Source of the DNA: Peribacillus faecalis
GTDB lineage: Bacteria > Bacillota > Bacilli > Bacillales > DSM-1321
NCBI RefSeq assembly: GCF_014712675.1
Contig: NZ_JACXSI010000013.1
Location: forward strand, 1-64,000
Direction: 5' to 3'
DNA: 64,000 nt
The position numbers were made by a program, and so were the translations under genes. Below the pieces are notes generated by a model that saw only the letters and a program-made list of their open reading frames with translations, was not told the DNA's origin and searched no databases. Shown piece after piece: positions 25,335-35,351 of the stretch (position 1 is its first letter; each line of letters starts with the position of its first letter).

Positions 25335-27047
25335 TTATGCTTCTTTAATGTTCCCGGCCTGAACCAATAATTCTTCAGCATGTTTTTTCGTCAAGCTTGT
25401 GATTTCAACACCTGAAATCATTCTTGCTATTTCCTTTACCTTATCATCAAAATTAAGCGGACGGACACTTGTTTTTGTACGGCCATTCTTCGTTTCTTTT
25501 TCGATATATAAGTGTGTATCAGACATTGCTGCAACTTGAGGTAGATGGGAAATACATAGCACTTGCGAATCAACCGACACTTTATAGATCTTTTCAGCAA
25601 TTGCTTGTGCAACACGACCGCTGACACCCGTATCGACCTCATCAAAAATAATGCTTGTAATGCCACTATGCTTAGAAAAAATATTTTTCAGCGCCAACAT
25701 AATCCGTGACAGCTCTCCGCCTGAAGCTGTTTTTGCTAAAGGTTTCAACGGCTCTCCCGGGTTAGTGCTAATATAAAATTCAACCTCATCAAGGCCGTTC
25801 TTGGAAATATCACGATGTGACAGCACTTGATTCGGTTCAGGTTTCCGGATAAATACCACTTCAAATTTGGTTTTTTCCATATACAGTTCTTTCAGCTCTT
25901 GCAAAATTTGCGCAGTAAGAACTTTCGCCATATCTTTTCGCACGTTAGAGAGTTTGATGGCTGCTTTCAGCAGTTCCTGTTTCTTTTCAATTAACTGCTT
26001 TTCAAGCTTAGCTAAATGCGTTTCCCGATTTTGCAGCGTCTCAATTTCCTCTTCAATATCGGCATAATACGCTAATATTTCAGCAATTGTTTTGCCGTAT
26101 TTACGCTTTAGATTATTCAGCTCATTCAAACGGCTCTCAATAATATTCAGCCTTTCTGAATCATATTCGAGCATTTCATAAGAATTACGAATGGATAGCG
26201 ATATTTCCTCAAGCAAATAATAGCTGTTTGAAATGGATTCTGAAAGATTTCCGGCATTTTCGTCTATTGCAGCGATATCCTCCATATTGCTTTTGGCAAT
26301 CGAAAGCCAATCCAGCGCTTTTTGGTCGCCTCTCAATGCCTCGTATGCGGAATGTAATCCTTCATAAATCTTCTCAAAATTATTGATACGCTTTCTTTCT
26401 TCAAAAAGCTCATCATCTTCATTTATGCGCAAGTTTGCTTTTTGGATTTCATTATATTGAAAGGTTAAAAAATCCAGTCTGTGAACCGTTTGTCTCTCAT
26501 CTTGATTCAAGCGGTTATATTGTTCATGTATCAGGCAGTACTCCTCATAAACCTTTTCGTAATCCTCATACACAGATTTAATATCATCGCCGCCGAACTG
26601 ATCCAATAACGGCAAATGAAAATGATAGTCCATTAGCTCTTGATGCTCATGCTGTCCATGCACATCAATTAGCGATTGTCCGATCTCCTTCAGCATTCCG
26701 GTTGTGACCATCTTGCCATTCACTCTGCATACGCTTTTGCCATTAAGTGCGATATCTCTTCTGAGAATAATTACGCCGTCTGTTACATCAATTCCCAATG
26801 TTTCCGCCTTACTGTATACAGGATGTTCATCTCCCTGTACCATGAACATTCCCTCGATTTCGGCTTTAGTTTCCCCGTGTCTTACAAATTCCGATGAGCC
26901 TCTTCCGCCGGCTAATAAATTGATTGCATCAATAATGATACTTTTACCAGCCCCGGTCTCCCCGGTAAGAACTGTTAATCCGCTTGTAAACGAGAGTGAA
27001 AGCTCTTCGATTATCGCGAAGTTTTTAATGGAAAGTTCAACTAACAA
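25335..27047 (-). CDS. recN: DNA repair protein RecN
   Basis: An SMC-like ATPase recruited early to double-strand breaks. Walker A (TVLTGETGAGKSIIIDAI) is near residue 27. A coiled-coil region of about 300 residues follows, then the ABC signature (KTASGGELSRIMLALK), Walker B (TSIIFDEVDTGVSG) and the H-loop (LCISHLPQVAAM). It starts at TTG 27047 after GAGGGAG. 570 aa is typical. It follows ahrC by 17 bp, the conserved ahrC-recN pair. No LexA box is seen directly upstream, so damage regulation, if any, would act further up the operon. Confidence 0.96.
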   Translation of the reverse strand: MLVELSIKNFAIIEELSLSFTSGLTVLTGETGAGKSIIIDAINLLAGGRGSSEFVRHGETKAEIEGMFMVQGDEHPVYSKAETLGIDVTDGVIILRRDIALNGKSVCRVNGKMVTTGMLKEIGQSLIDVHGQHEHQELMDYHFHLPLLDQFGGDDIKSVYEDYEKVYEEYCLIHEQYNRLNQDERQTVHRLDFLTFQYNEIQKANLRINEDDELFEERKRINNFEKIYEGLHSAYEALRGDQKALDWLSIAKSNMEDIAAIDENAGNLSESISNSYYLLEEISLSIRNSYEMLEYDSERLNIIESRLNELNNLKRKYGKTIAEILAYYADIEEEIETLQNRETHLAKLEKQLIEKKQELLKAAIKLSNVRKDMAKVLTAQILQELKELYMEKTKFEVVFIRKPEPNQVLSHRDISKNGLDEVEFYISTNPGEPLKPLAKTASGGELSRIMLALKNIFSKHSGITSIIFDEVDTGVSGRVAQAIAEKIYKVSVDSQVLCISHLPQVAAMSDTHLYIEKETKNGRTKTSVRPLNFDDKVKEIARMISGVEITSLTKKHAEELLVQAGNIKEA

Positions 27048-27064
27048 TGACGATCTCCCTCACT

Positions 27065-27514
27065 TTATAACATATCCAGGAAACGTTGCGTAATAACTTC
27101 TGCATCCTCTGTCTGACGGCAAATAATGAGGATGGTGTCATCTCCGCAAATCGTCCCTAAAATTTCATTCCAATCTAATTTGTCAATTAATGCGCCAATC
27201 GCATGGGCATTGCCGGGCAATGTTTTCATCACTAATAAATGACTTGTAGAGTCGATGCTGACAAAGGCGTCCATCAATGCACGTTTCAGCTTTTGTAGCG
27301 GATTAAACCGTTGATCTGCAGGTAGGCTATATTTATATTTGCCATCCATTAAAGGTACTTTCACAAGATGAAGTTCTTTAATATCCCTTGAAATTGTAGC
27401 TTGTGTCACGTTATAGCCAGCTTTCTTCAATTCATCCACTAAATCATCCTGTGTTTCAATATCATTGTTGGCAATAATTTCACGAATTTTAATATGTCGT
27501 TGTCCTTTATTCAT
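27065..27514 (-). CDS. ahrC: Arginine repressor/activator AhrC (ArgR)
   Basis: An arginine-sensing hexameric transcription factor that represses arginine synthesis and activates its catabolism. The N-terminal winged helix ([44 protein letters not shown]) is followed by the oligomerisation/arginine-binding domain with the [15 protein letters not shown] and [14 protein letters not shown] motifs. 149 aa is the family length. ATG 27514 has GAAGAGGTG upstream. The leader contains A+T-rich stretches with a weak resemblance to ARG boxes. A terminator and about 290 bases separate it from yqxC, so it may have its own promoter here. Confidence 0.95.
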   Translation of the reverse strand: MNKGQRHIKIREIIANNDIETQDDLVDELKKAGYNVTQATISRDIKELHLVKVPLMDGKYKYSLPADQRFNPLQKLKRALMDAFVSIDSTSHLLVMKTLPGNAHAIGALIDKLDWNEILGTICGDDTILIICRQTEDAEVITQRFLDML

Positions 27515-27754
27515 AATGCACCTCTTCGTTCATTCGTACTGTTCGAATTGAATTTTTTGACAAATAGCTTGTTTACCTTTATTTATACAGTTTTTTGCAT
27601 CATTTATATATTTCAAATCATAGACTATTTTAGAAAGCTTGTACATATTTAATTAATAATTATGCATATTTATTATGTTTTTATGTATAAATCTTGCTTA
27701 TGCAAACTGTTATTCGCCTAGTCCGCTACGGAATGAAGTGCAGATGTAAATAAT

Positions 27755-27793
27755 AAAACCCCCTAAGAAAAGTTCATTTTCTTGAGGGGTTTT
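27755..27793 (-). terminator. Terminator of the dxs-yqxC unit
   Basis: Stem AAAACCCC-T-AGAAAA with its complement (27755-27770, 27777-27793), followed on the minus strand by TTATTATTT. It splits yqxC from ahrC. The remainder of 27515-27754 is A+T-rich, with no gene seen. Confidence 0.88.
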
Positions 27794-27803
27794 ATCTATA
27801 TCT

Positions 27804-28628
27804 TTACTTTTTCAGTTGTTCATGAGCTTCATTTACAACTGTTTCAGCAGTTGTTGCTAATTGGTTCTCACCTGTTTCCTTCGTTCCGCTCCAGTGAAGG
27901 TGAACTAGGAATTCAATATTGCCGTCTCCGCCTGTAATCGGAGAGAAAGTTAGATGCTGTACGTCAAAGCCGAGCGCAAGTGAAAAATCAATAATTTTGT
28001 TAATAACTTGCAAGTGGACTTTGCTGTCGCGAACAATTCCTTTTTTACCGACTTGCTCTTTTCCCGCTTCAAATTGCGGTTTAATTAACGCTGCAACATC
28101 GCTGCCTGAAACGAGCAATGTTTTTAAAACCGGCAAAATTAATGTTAAAGAAATGAAGGAAACATCTATGCTCGCAAAGTTCGGCATTTCCCCTTCCAAG
28201 TCAGCAGGCGTCACATAACGGAAGTTAGTACGTTCCATAACGACAACGCGCTCATCTTGACGAAGCTTCCAAGCCAGCTGATTGTAGCCTACGTCCAAAG
28301 CATAGGATAATTTCACGCCGTTCTGCAGTCCACAGTCGGTAAATCCGCCTGTGGACGAGCCGATATCAAGCATCACCTTATCCTTCAGGTCAAGATTAAA
28401 TTCTTTAATCGCTTTTTCCAGCTTAAGCCCGCCTCTTGATACATACGGCATTACTTTGCCTTTAATAGTCAAAACCGTGTCAGACGGGATTTTCTCACCC
28501 GGTTTATCCAGTCTTTCTTCATTCGCATAAACGAGTCCTGCCATAATTGCCCGTTTTGCTTTCTCTCTAGTTTCTGCCAGTCCCTGTTCAACCAGCATTA
28601 CATCAATTCGTTCTTTTTTTATTTTCAT
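27804..28628 (-). CDS. yqxC: TlyA/YqxC family rRNA 2'-O-methyltransferase
   Basis: Predicted rRNA methyltransferase of the TlyA (historically hemolysin A) family. An N-terminal S4 RNA-binding domain (residues about 1-65, KERIDVMLVEQGLAETREKAKRAI) is followed by an FtsJ-type SAM-binding domain with VMLDIGSSTGGFTDC as the SAM motif and the catalytic K-D-K type residues (Lys and Asp in VSFISLTL context). 274 aa matches B. subtilis YqxC. It starts 3 bases after the dxs stop (AAAGGGCATGAAAGATG). The C-terminal tail past about residue 250 (TKETGENQLATTAETVV) is low complexity. The hemolysin label is not supported by sequence. Confidence 0.93.
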   Translation of the reverse strand: MKIKKERIDVMLVEQGLAETREKAKRAIMAGLVYANEERLDKPGEKIPSDTVLTIKGKVMPYVSRGGLKLEKAIKEFNLDLKDKVMLDIGSSTGGFTDCGLQNGVKLSYALDVGYNQLAWKLRQDERVVVMERTNFRYVTPADLEGEMPNFASIDVSFISLTLILPVLKTLLVSGSDVAALIKPQFEAGKEQVGKKGIVRDSKVHLQVINKIIDFSLALGFDVQHLTFSPITGGDGNIEFLVHLHWSGTKETGENQLATTAETVVNEAHEQLKK

Positions 28629-28631
28629 CTT

Positions 28632-30524
28632 TCATGCCCTTTTTTGTTTTTGCGGTGTCATGCTTACTATTTTTGTAATGACATCATCAGTTGTTAAATG
28701 TATTTCTTCAAGAAGCTTGTTCACACTGCCGTGCTCAATGAATTTGTCCGGAATACCCATACGATCAATAACTGCTGTCTGATAATTATGGTCGTGCGCG
28801 AATTCCAATACAGCACTTCCGAAACCACCTTCAAGCATCGTTTCTTCAATTGTAAGGATCGGTATTTTTTTCTGCAACAGACTGTGCAGCATATCTTCAT
28901 CAAGCGGTTTGATGAAACGCGCATTGACTACTGCTACAGATATGCCTTGCTTTTCTAATGTTTTTGCTGCTTCCATCGCCATCGGTATTGTCGTGCCGAA
29001 AGTAAGGATGGCCGCATCGTTTCCGGCCTTCAGTTCTTCCCACGTACCAATTGGGATGATTTTCAACTCTTCATCCATCGGAACGCCATATCCATTGCCT
29101 CGCGGATAACGCATAGCAATTGGACCATCATTATAATGGATAGCTGTATTAACCATATGTTGCCCTTCGTTTTCGTCTTTAGGCATCATCAATACTATAT
29201 TAGGGAGATTTCTTAAAAACGAAATATCAAATACGCCTTGGTGTGTTTCACCATCAGCTCCGACTAGTCCCGCTCGGTCTATTCCGATAAACACGTTCAA
29301 GTTCGGTCGGCAAATATCATGAAGAACTTGATCGTATGCTCTTTGAAGGAATGTAGAATAAATAGCCAAGAACGGTTTCATTTCTTGAGTAGCCAAGCCC
29401 GCTGCAACTGTCGCAGCATGCTGTTCTGCTATACCGACATCAAACATGCGGTCAGGGAATTCCGAGGCAAATCCTTCAAGCTTCGAGCCGACAGGCATGG
29501 CTGGTGTAATCGCCACAATTCGTTCGTCTTCCCGAGCCAGTTTTCGAACTGTTTCACTTACTAATGAACTCCAGGCCGGACCTGAGGCGGTCGTTTTCAC
29601 AAAGGCTCCTGTTTCGATTTTGTACGGACCTGTACCGTGCCAATTACCAACTTTATCTTGTTCTGCAGGTTTGTAGCCCTTACCTTTTTTCGTAATGACA
29701 TGCAAAAGTACCGGACCCGATGTTTTCTTCGCATAACGAATATTTTCAATTAAATCGTCAAAATTATGACCATCGATTGGACCAAGATACGTAAAGCCCA
29801 TTTCTTCAAAAAACATACCTGATACAAGCAAATATTTCAGACTGTCTTTTACTCGTTCAGCCGTAGCTGCCAACTTACCGCCAACAGCAGGTATTTTCTT
29901 CAGTAAATATTCCAGCTCATCTTTTGCTTTATTATACTTACCGGCTGTACGGAGTTGAGACAGTACATTATGCAATGCACCGACATTCGGCGCAATCGAC
30001 ATTTCATTGTCGTTTAAGACAACCATAATATCTTTCTTCGCATGCCCGATATGATTTAGCGCTTCTAGCGCCATACCGCCGGTTAAGGCCCCGTCTCCGA
30101 TAATCGGGACAATATGGCTTTTTTCTTTCTTCAAATCTCGTGCTATCGCCATTCCCATTGCAGCAGATAAGGAAGTGGAACTATGACCTGTTTCCCACAC
30201 ATCGTGTTCGCTCTCGCTCATTTTAGGGAATCCGCATAATCCTTTATACTGTCGCAACGTATCAAACTGACCGGCTCTGCCGGTTAAAATTTTATGGACA
30301 TATGACTGATGACCAACATCCCATAAAAACTTATCTTCCGGGCTGTTCAGCTCCCGGTGAAGCGCAATCGTTAATTCAACTACTCCTAGATTCGGACCTA
30401 TATGCCCTCCGGTAACAGAAAGCTTTTGAATTAGAAATTCACGAATATCCTGACTTAATGCTTCTAATTCTTGTTTATTCATATTTTTTAAAAATGAAGG
30501 GTCCTTTATTGTTAGAAGATCCAA
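28632..30524 (-). CDS. dxs: 1-deoxy-D-xylulose-5-phosphate synthase
   Basis: The first committed step of the MEP isoprenoid pathway: pyruvate plus glyceraldehyde 3-phosphate to DXP, thiamine-diphosphate dependent. Transketolase-like domains are clear: [13 protein letters not shown], the cofactor motif [20 protein letters not shown] ... [10 protein letters not shown], and the pyrimidine domain ([32 protein letters not shown]). TTG 30524 gives [11 protein letters not shown], aligned with B. subtilis Dxs; GTG 30533 is the other option and would add three residues. The length is 630 aa. It lies downstream of ispA, the second isoprenoid gene, but an intrinsic terminator lies between them. Confidence 0.95.
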   Translation of the reverse strand: MDLLTIKDPSFLKNMNKQELEALSQDIREFLIQKLSVTGGHIGPNLGVVELTIALHRELNSPEDKFLWDVGHQSYVHKILTGRAGQFDTLRQYKGLCGFPKMSESEHDVWETGHSSTSLSAAMGMAIARDLKKEKSHIVPIIGDGALTGGMALEALNHIGHAKKDIMVVLNDNEMSIAPNVGALHNVLSQLRTAGKYNKAKDELEYLLKKIPAVGGKLAATAERVKDSLKYLLVSGMFFEEMGFTYLGPIDGHNFDDLIENIRYAKKTSGPVLLHVITKKGKGYKPAEQDKVGNWHGTGPYKIETGAFVKTTASGPAWSSLVSETVRKLAREDERIVAITPAMPVGSKLEGFASEFPDRMFDVGIAEQHAATVAAGLATQEMKPFLAIYSTFLQRAYDQVLHDICRPNLNVFIGIDRAGLVGADGETHQGVFDISFLRNLPNIVLMMPKDENEGQHMVNTAIHYNDGPIAMRYPRGNGYGVPMDEELKIIPIGTWEELKAGNDAAILTFGTTIPMAMEAAKTLEKQGISVAVVNARFIKPLDEDMLHSLLQKKIPILTIEETMLEGGFGSAVLEFAHDHNYQTAVIDRMGIPDKFIEHGSVNKLLEEIHLTTDDVITKIVSMTPQKQKRA

Positions 30525-30584
30525 CAGGATCACTCACTTTCTACAATTTCTATCTCTACACAAATGCTGTCTTTTTTCCAAAAA

Positions 30585-30613
30585 GACCGTTAACACTCAG
30601 TGTGATAACGGTC
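30585..30613 (-). terminator. Terminator between ispA and dxs
   Basis: Stem GACCGTTA/TAACGGTC (30585-30592 with 30606-30613), extended by an ACACT/GTGTG pairing in the loop, followed on the minus strand by TTTTT. It lies 110 bases after ispA. The 180-base gap to dxs must contain a dxs promoter or allow read-through. Confidence 0.8.
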
Positions 30614-30723
30614 ACGCAATTCGTTAATTCATACTATATGGTTGTTTTTAATAGCTTATTCTAGGTCAATATACCATAAAACCTATGTAATCACAAATTA
30701 ATAACTGCCAATCATTGACTGCG

Positions 30724-31617
30724 TTACATGTTTCTTTCCGCTACAAGTTTGGTTAAATCCATTAAATAGCTATTTTCAAACCGAATACTTTCTAATGCAT
30801 GAATTGCTTGATTAATTTCTGCCGCCAACTTTTCTTTAGCCCCATTAAGCGTCAATAAAGCAGGATATGTGCTTTTATTGTTATCAACATCACTTCCAAC
30901 CGGTTTTCCGATCAGTTCTTCGTTTCCTTCAACATCTAATATATCGTCGCGGATTTGAAAGGCCAGTCCCAAATGTTTCGAGAATTTACGTAAAGCATCC
31001 AGCTGATCATTGTCGGCCCCCCCTAAAATTGCCCCGGTTATAATACTGGCGGAAAGGAGTTTTCCGGTTTTATGCTCATGAATATACTCTAACTCTTCTA
31101 AACTGATAGTCTTGCCTTCTGAAGCCATATCGACTGTTTGACCGCCGATCATTCCTTCAGCTCCCGCGCATTGTGCTATTACTTGCATAATGGCAATCTG
31201 CTGTTCTGCCGTCACTTCTGTCTGATTCATTTCCGAGAGGACACCGAAGCTTAGTGTCAGCAAAGCATCACCGGCTAAAATGGCATTTGCCTCTCCAAAT
31301 ACAATGTGATTGGTCGGTTTTCCCCGGCGCAGACTGTCATTGTCCATTCCCGGCAAATCATCGTGAATCAACGAATACGTATGGATCATTTCAATACTGC
31401 ACGCGACCGGTAAGCCGATTGATGTGTCTTTTCCTAGCGCATCAAGAACGGAAAAGACGAGCATCGGACGAATCCTTTTACCGCCGGCCTGCAGCGAGTA
31501 ATCCATCGCTTCCTTTAAGACTGCAGGCGCATTAAGTTGTTCAATATATTTCTTTAATTCCTGTTCAATCAGTTCTTTATGCGTTTGTAAAAATTGGCGA
31601 AAAGACAAAGAAGACAT
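30724..31617 (-). CDS. ispA: Farnesyl diphosphate synthase (polyprenyl synthase)
   Basis: Condenses IPP with DMAPP and GPP to farnesyl diphosphate, the precursor of undecaprenyl phosphate, quinones and heme side chains. The two Asp-rich motifs are DDLPGMDND (about residues 85-93) and DDILD (about 225), and the GGKRIRP motif is near the N terminus. 297 aa matches bacterial IspA. AGGAGG precedes ATG 31617, and the xseB stop codon is 3 bases upstream, so xseA-xseB-ispA form a tight unit. Confidence 0.95.
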   Translation of the reverse strand: MSSLSFRQFLQTHKELIEQELKKYIEQLNAPAVLKEAMDYSLQAGGKRIRPMLVFSVLDALGKDTSIGLPVACSIEMIHTYSLIHDDLPGMDNDSLRRGKPTNHIVFGEANAILAGDALLTLSFGVLSEMNQTEVTAEQQIAIMQVIAQCAGAEGMIGGQTVDMASEGKTISLEELEYIHEHKTGKLLSASIITGAILGGADNDQLDALRKFSKHLGLAFQIRDDILDVEGNEELIGKPVGSDVDNNKSTYPALLTLNGAKEKLAAEINQAIHALESIRFENSYLMDLTKLVAERNM

Positions 31618-31620
31618 TGA

Positions 31621-31854
31621 CTAGTCCTCCTCTTTCACTTGAAACGGTTTTAATTCTCCGTTTTCATCCAATATTTGCACAAGCTGTTCCTGCGCAGCCG
31701 CTAACTTGCCATGGCAAATCTTTGATAAGTCCATTCCTTTTTTATAAATCGTAATCGCTTCCTCCAATGGAACATCCCCTTCTTCAAGCAATTCTACGAT
31801 ATGCTCCAGCTGCTCCATTGCTTCTTCAAATGTCAATTCGTTTTCTTTACTCAT
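31621..31854 (-). CDS. xseB: Exodeoxyribonuclease VII small subunit
   Basis: A 77-aa helical-hairpin subunit of the single-strand-specific exonuclease VII. The family pattern is [35 protein letters not shown]. It overlaps the end of xseA by four bases (ATGA), giving translational coupling for the many copies of XseB per XseA. The tail ([12 protein letters not shown]) is acidic. It is a standard Bacillus arrangement: xseA-xseB-ispA. Confidence 0.96.
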   Translation of the reverse strand: MSKENELTFEEAMEQLEHIVELLEEGDVPLEEAITIYKKGMDLSKICHGKLAAAQEQLVQILDENGELKPFQVKEED

Positions 31855-33203
31855 TTAAATGCACTCTCCTTACTTTCCTTCACTTCGCAAAGAAGTTGGC
31901 CATCCTTTAATACAACAGAAATTTCATCGCCCTTTTGCACTTGACTCCTGCTCTTGATCAATTGTTCATTGCGATCAAACGTTATGCTGTATCCTCGTTC
32001 CATAATATTTAATGGGTTGAGCAATGATAATTTGCTTACGACCGCGGAAAACTTTTGTTCATGTGTCTGAACAGAAGTGTTCATCGCTCTCGTGATTTGT
32101 TTTCTGTATCTGAGCAGCAACTCAGAATTCATATCAATGCGCGCTTTCGGATTGTGCTTATTTAAAGCATTGTATACATTTTGCAAAATATCTGTCTTTT
32201 TTGCATAAAAGCGCTGACTTTCCTTTTGAAGTCTTTCGACCGTGCGATCAAGCTGTTCAACCTTTTGCTGATACAGCTTTTCCGGATAACGGAATGCATA
32301 CGATTTGTCCAGCCTTTCAAGAGCCACTGTTCGCTGCTTAACTTCATTTGTTATGAATGTCGTCATTTTAGTTGTATAGCCTGTTATTGTCTTTTTTAGC
32401 TCCAAATAATGAGGAACGGCCAATTCAGCTGCAGCCGTTGGTGTTGCAGCGCGAATATCCCCGACGAAATCTGCAATTGTCGTGTCCGTCTCGTGTCCGA
32501 CTGCGGAAATGACCGGGATTTTCGAAGCAAAAATGGCTCGCGCTACTTTCTCCTCATTGAAAGCCCATAATTCTTCTATAGAACCTCCGCCGCGCCCTAC
32601 AATTAAGACATCGATGTCCCCTTTGTCATTCGCGGTTTGGATTGCCTGCACGATAGAGTTCGGAGCCTGCGGACCTTGAACGAGCGCCGGAAAAAGCACT
32701 ACATTTCCCATTGGATACCGTCTTTTCAGCGTCGTTATAATATCCCTTACTGCTGCTCCTGTCGGTGAAGTAATGACACCGATTTTCGAAGGATATAACG
32801 GAATAGCCTTTTTATGCTGCGGGTCAAATAATCCTTCTGCCTGCAGACGTTCCTTCATTTGCTGAAAGGCCACAAAAAGATCACCAACACCATCCGGATG
32901 CATCTCACGCACATAAACTTGATAATTCCCGCTCTGTTCAAAGACAGATAGCTCTCCTCTCGCAAGAACCTTCATGCCGTTCTCAGGCTTGAAGATGAGC
33001 CCATGGCTTTGTTTCGCAAACATAACGGCTGAAAGACGCGCCTTTTCGTCCTTTAGAGTGAAATACATATGACCGCTAGAATGCTGCTTAAAATTCGAAA
33101 TTTCGCCTTTTATGTAAATATCACGCAAATTGGGATCATAGTCGAATTTTCTTTTAATGTATTTTGTTAAGGCACTGACTGTAACATACTGTTCAATGCT
33201 CAT
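31851..33203 (-). CDS. xseA: Exodeoxyribonuclease VII large subunit
   Basis: The catalytic subunit of exonuclease VII, which degrades single-stranded DNA to oligonucleotides in repair and recombination. The N-terminal OB fold (residues about 10-105, [20 protein letters not shown]) is followed by the catalytic domain with [33 protein letters not shown] and [25 protein letters not shown] segments, then a long coiled coil and a C-terminal GYSITFD motif. 450 aa. ATG 33203 follows GGAGGT at good spacing. A terminator separates it from folD upstream. Confidence 0.96.
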   Translation of the reverse strand: MSIEQYVTVSALTKYIKRKFDYDPNLRDIYIKGEISNFKQHSSGHMYFTLKDEKARLSAVMFAKQSHGLIFKPENGMKVLARGELSVFEQSGNYQVYVREMHPDGVGDLFVAFQQMKERLQAEGLFDPQHKKAIPLYPSKIGVITSPTGAAVRDIITTLKRRYPMGNVVLFPALVQGPQAPNSIVQAIQTANDKGDIDVLIVGRGGGSIEELWAFNEEKVARAIFASKIPVISAVGHETDTTIADFVGDIRAATPTAAAELAVPHYLELKKTITGYTTKMTTFITNEVKQRTVALERLDKSYAFRYPEKLYQQKVEQLDRTVERLQKESQRFYAKKTDILQNVYNALNKHNPKARIDMNSELLLRYRKQITRAMNTSVQTHEQKFSAVVSKLSLLNPLNIMERGYSITFDRNEQLIKSRSQVQKGDEISVVLKDGQLLCEVKESKESAFK

Positions 33204-33255
33204 CCGCAGTACCTCCTTTAATTTTTTTTAAAACTATTGCTTTTTAAAACGGGAT

Positions 33256-33295
33256 AAAAAAAACTGCCCTCTTGCTATTATAAACAAAAGGACAG
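33256..33295 (-). terminator. Terminator of the folD unit
   Basis: An 11-bp stem with two G-U pairs (33264-33274 with 33285-33295), followed by TTTTTTTT on the minus strand, 24 bases after the folD stop. Confidence 0.9.
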
Positions 33296-33319
33296 ATTTA
33301 TTTAAACAATTTCAACGAC

Positions 33320-34177
33320 TTATTTCAAAGAGAGTGTTTTACGTGCTGATTTCAGCGTATTATGCATAAGCATCGTAATTGTCATCGGGCCGACACCCTT
33401 CGGAACAGGCGTAATGTAAGAAGCAATTTCTTTCACTTCGTCAAAAGCAACGTCTCCGCATAGCTTTCCTTCTTCATCACGGTTCATGCCGACGTCGATT
33501 ACGACAGCTCCCGGCTTTACATGCTCAGCAGTGATAACATTTCTTTTGCCAACAGCTACAACCAGAATATCAGCTTCTTTTGTATATTTCGCCATATCAG
33601 TTGTTTTCGAATGACAATACGTAACAGTCGCATTTTTATTCAGCAAAAGCTGACCTTGCGGCTTGCCGACGATATTACTTCGCCCGACAACTACTGCATG
33701 CTTGCCGGCAGGGTCGCAGCCGATGTGTTCAAGCATAACCATAACGCCATATGGCGTACAAGGATAATACGTATCTTGTCCAATCATCATTTTCCCGACA
33801 TTAACCGGATGGAAGCCATCTACATCCTTCTCAGGGGAAATCGCCTCAATGACGGCATCCTCATCAATATGTTTTGGTAAAGGCAATTGAACTAAAATGC
33901 CATGAATTTTTTCATCATTGTTAAGCTCATCAATTTTTGCAAGCAGCTCTGCTTGTGATGCCGTTTCAGGAAGCCTAATTAAAACGGAATGCATTCCTAA
34001 TTGTTGACAGGCTTTTTCTTTCATGGAAACATATGTTTTTGAAGCTTGATTATCTCCTACTAAAATAACAGCCAGACCAGGTGTTACACCTTTTTCCTTT
34101 AATTCTGCCACTTGCAGGGCGATATCTTCTCGCACTTTTTTCGCAATTTCTACCCCATCAATGATGATTGCTGCCAT
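33320..34177 (-). CDS. folD: Bifunctional methylenetetrahydrofolate dehydrogenase/cyclohydrolase
   Basis: Interconverts 5,10-methylene-, methenyl- and 10-formyl-tetrahydrofolate, supplying one-carbon units, including those made by the glycine cleavage system at 55-59 kb. Signatures: [15 protein letters not shown] (catalytic Lys), [34 protein letters not shown], the NADP-binding [18 protein letters not shown], and [17 protein letters not shown]. 285 aa is standard. It lies 37 bp after nusB with no visible terminator, so nusB-folD are likely co-transcribed. Confidence 0.96.
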   Translation of the reverse strand: MAAIIIDGVEIAKKVREDIALQVAELKEKGVTPGLAVILVGDNQASKTYVSMKEKACQQLGMHSVLIRLPETASQAELLAKIDELNNDEKIHGILVQLPLPKHIDEDAVIEAISPEKDVDGFHPVNVGKMMIGQDTYYPCTPYGVMVMLEHIGCDPAGKHAVVVGRSNIVGKPQGQLLLNKNATVTYCHSKTTDMAKYTKEADILVVAVGKRNVITAEHVKPGAVVIDVGMNRDEEGKLCGDVAFDEVKEIASYITPVPKGVGPMTITMLMHNTLKSARKTLSLK

Positions 34178-34214
34178 TCCAATCTCCCTCTCTTTGCCAT
34201 TTATAATCTATATT

Positions 34215-34607
34215 TTATAAATGTAAGTGCAGCTTCACTTTAGAAAGTACTGCATTTACAAATTTACTTGATTGGTCGTCTCCATATGCTTTAGCAATTT
34301 CAATGCTTTCATCAATAACAACGTTCACTGGTACATCCGTGCTTTTCAACATTTCAAATGTAGCGATACGAAGGATATTGCGGTCAATATTGCCTAATCT
34401 TTCGATTGTCCAATTTTCTAAATTTGCTTTTAAAATTTCGTCGATCTGTTCAAGATTGTCTACAGCGCCAACTACAAGAAACTCTAAGTAAGCATCTTTT
34501 GGTTGATCTTCTAATACATTAAGAATCGCATCCTGCACATCCGTTTTGGCAAGATCGATTTGGAATAAGGCCTGTAGAGCCTTTTCACGGGCTGTTCTGC
34601 GTTTCAT
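34215..34607 (-). CDS. nusB: Transcription antitermination factor NusB
   Basis: An RNA-binding antitermination factor that acts with NusE on boxA of rRNA transcripts. All-helical, 130 aa. The N-terminal MKRRTAREKALQALFQID, the central LGNIDRNILRIATFEML and the C-terminal SSKFVNAVLSKV motifs are typical. ATG 34607 is spaced 7 bases from AAAGGAG; the reading frame upstream to 34628 crosses this site. A terminator and an extended -10 promoter lie between it and yqhY. Confidence 0.94.
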   Translation of the reverse strand: MKRRTAREKALQALFQIDLAKTDVQDAILNVLEDQPKDAYLEFLVVGAVDNLEQIDEILKANLENWTIERLGNIDRNILRIATFEMLKSTDVPVNVVIDESIEIAKAYGDDQSSKFVNAVLSKVKLHLHL

Positions 34608-34662
34608 ATAGTAACTCCTTTTAATCACTTTCTGTAGCTCGTCGCTTTTTCACCTAGTAAAA

Positions 34663-34671
34663 ACTATAGCA
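34663..34671 (-). promoter_or_regulatory. Extended -10 promoter element of nusB-folD
   Basis: TGC-TATAGT on the minus strand, 56-64 bases upstream of the nusB ATG. No good -35 box is seen, as is usual for extended -10 promoters. The rest of 34672-34847 shows no gene. Confidence 0.45.
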
Positions 34672-34847
34672 TAAACGAACATTGAAAGGTAGTATTTCGA
34701 ATAATATTAAGATATTGAAAAAATTCATAGAAAATTCATCTCGATACTGATATCTATCGCTCTAATATCTTCAGTATAGCCTTGAAAGTATAGTCTATTC
34801 TATACGTTAATGCAAGTAGAAACAGCGCCTCGAAATGTCTTTCCAAC

Positions 34848-34908
34848 CTAAAAAAGTCTAACCTTTTAGTTGCGATAAACGCAACATAAAAAGTTAGACT
34901 ATTTTTAG
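34848..34908 (-). terminator. Terminator of the accB-accC-yqhY operon
   Basis: A long cruciform-like stem: AGTCTAAC/GTTAGACT outer arms and GTTGCG/CGCAAC inner arms, with TTTTTT after the outer arm on the minus strand. It begins 8 bases past the yqhY stop. Confidence 0.9.
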
Positions 34909-34916
34909 GAAGTACA

Positions 34917-35324
34917 TTACGCTTCTTGTGTTACCTCGTCAGCTTTCGCTGATTCAAATGTAACACCGACAACATGAATGTTCACTTCATCTGCTTCTAG
35001 AGCTGTCATGTTCATTAACGCTTGACGAATATTGTCTTGAACCTCTTGGGCAACTTTAGGAATAGAAAGACCGAATTTCACCATGCAATAGATGTCAATT
35101 TTGAAACTTTCCTCAGAAAGCTCAACCTTTACACCTTTCCCATGATTTTTTTTGCCTAGCTTTTCAACTACACCTGTAGCGAAATTACCTCTCATTTGTG
35201 CAATTCCTTCTACTTCGTTAGCAGCGATTCCTGCAATTACTTCAATAACTTCAGGCGCGATTTCTACCTTACCTAAGCTATTATTTCCTTGAGTCATTTC
35301 AAGCATATTGTTCTGCTCTGCCAT
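34917..35324 (-). CDS. yqhY: Asp23/Gls24 family protein (YqhY)
   Basis: A 135-aa member of the Asp23/Gls24 (DUF322) family. Core motifs are VEIAPEVIEVIAGIAANEVEGIAQMRG and the KGVKVELSEESFKIDIYCMVKFG strand, with TALEADEVNIHVVGVTF at the C terminus. In B. subtilis yqhY is co-transcribed with accB-accC and its loss perturbs acetyl-CoA carboxylase activity, so a role in controlling fatty acid synthesis is likely. I start at ATG 35324 after GGAGGTG; an upstream start at 35348 overlaps that site. It is the last gene of accB-accC-yqhY. Confidence 0.92.
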   Translation of the reverse strand: MAEQNNMLEMTQGNNSLGKVEIAPEVIEVIAGIAANEVEGIAQMRGNFATGVVEKLGKKNHGKGVKVELSEESFKIDIYCMVKFGLSIPKVAQEVQDNIRQALMNMTALEADEVNIHVVGVTFESAKADEVTQEA

Positions 35325-35351
35325 AATAACACCTCCAGCTTTACTCAATCA

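Noticed and set aside
27655-27690. ARG box upstream of ahrC
   Set aside because: ATGCATATTTATTATG resembles an ARG box only loosely in a very A+T-rich stretch; not specific enough.
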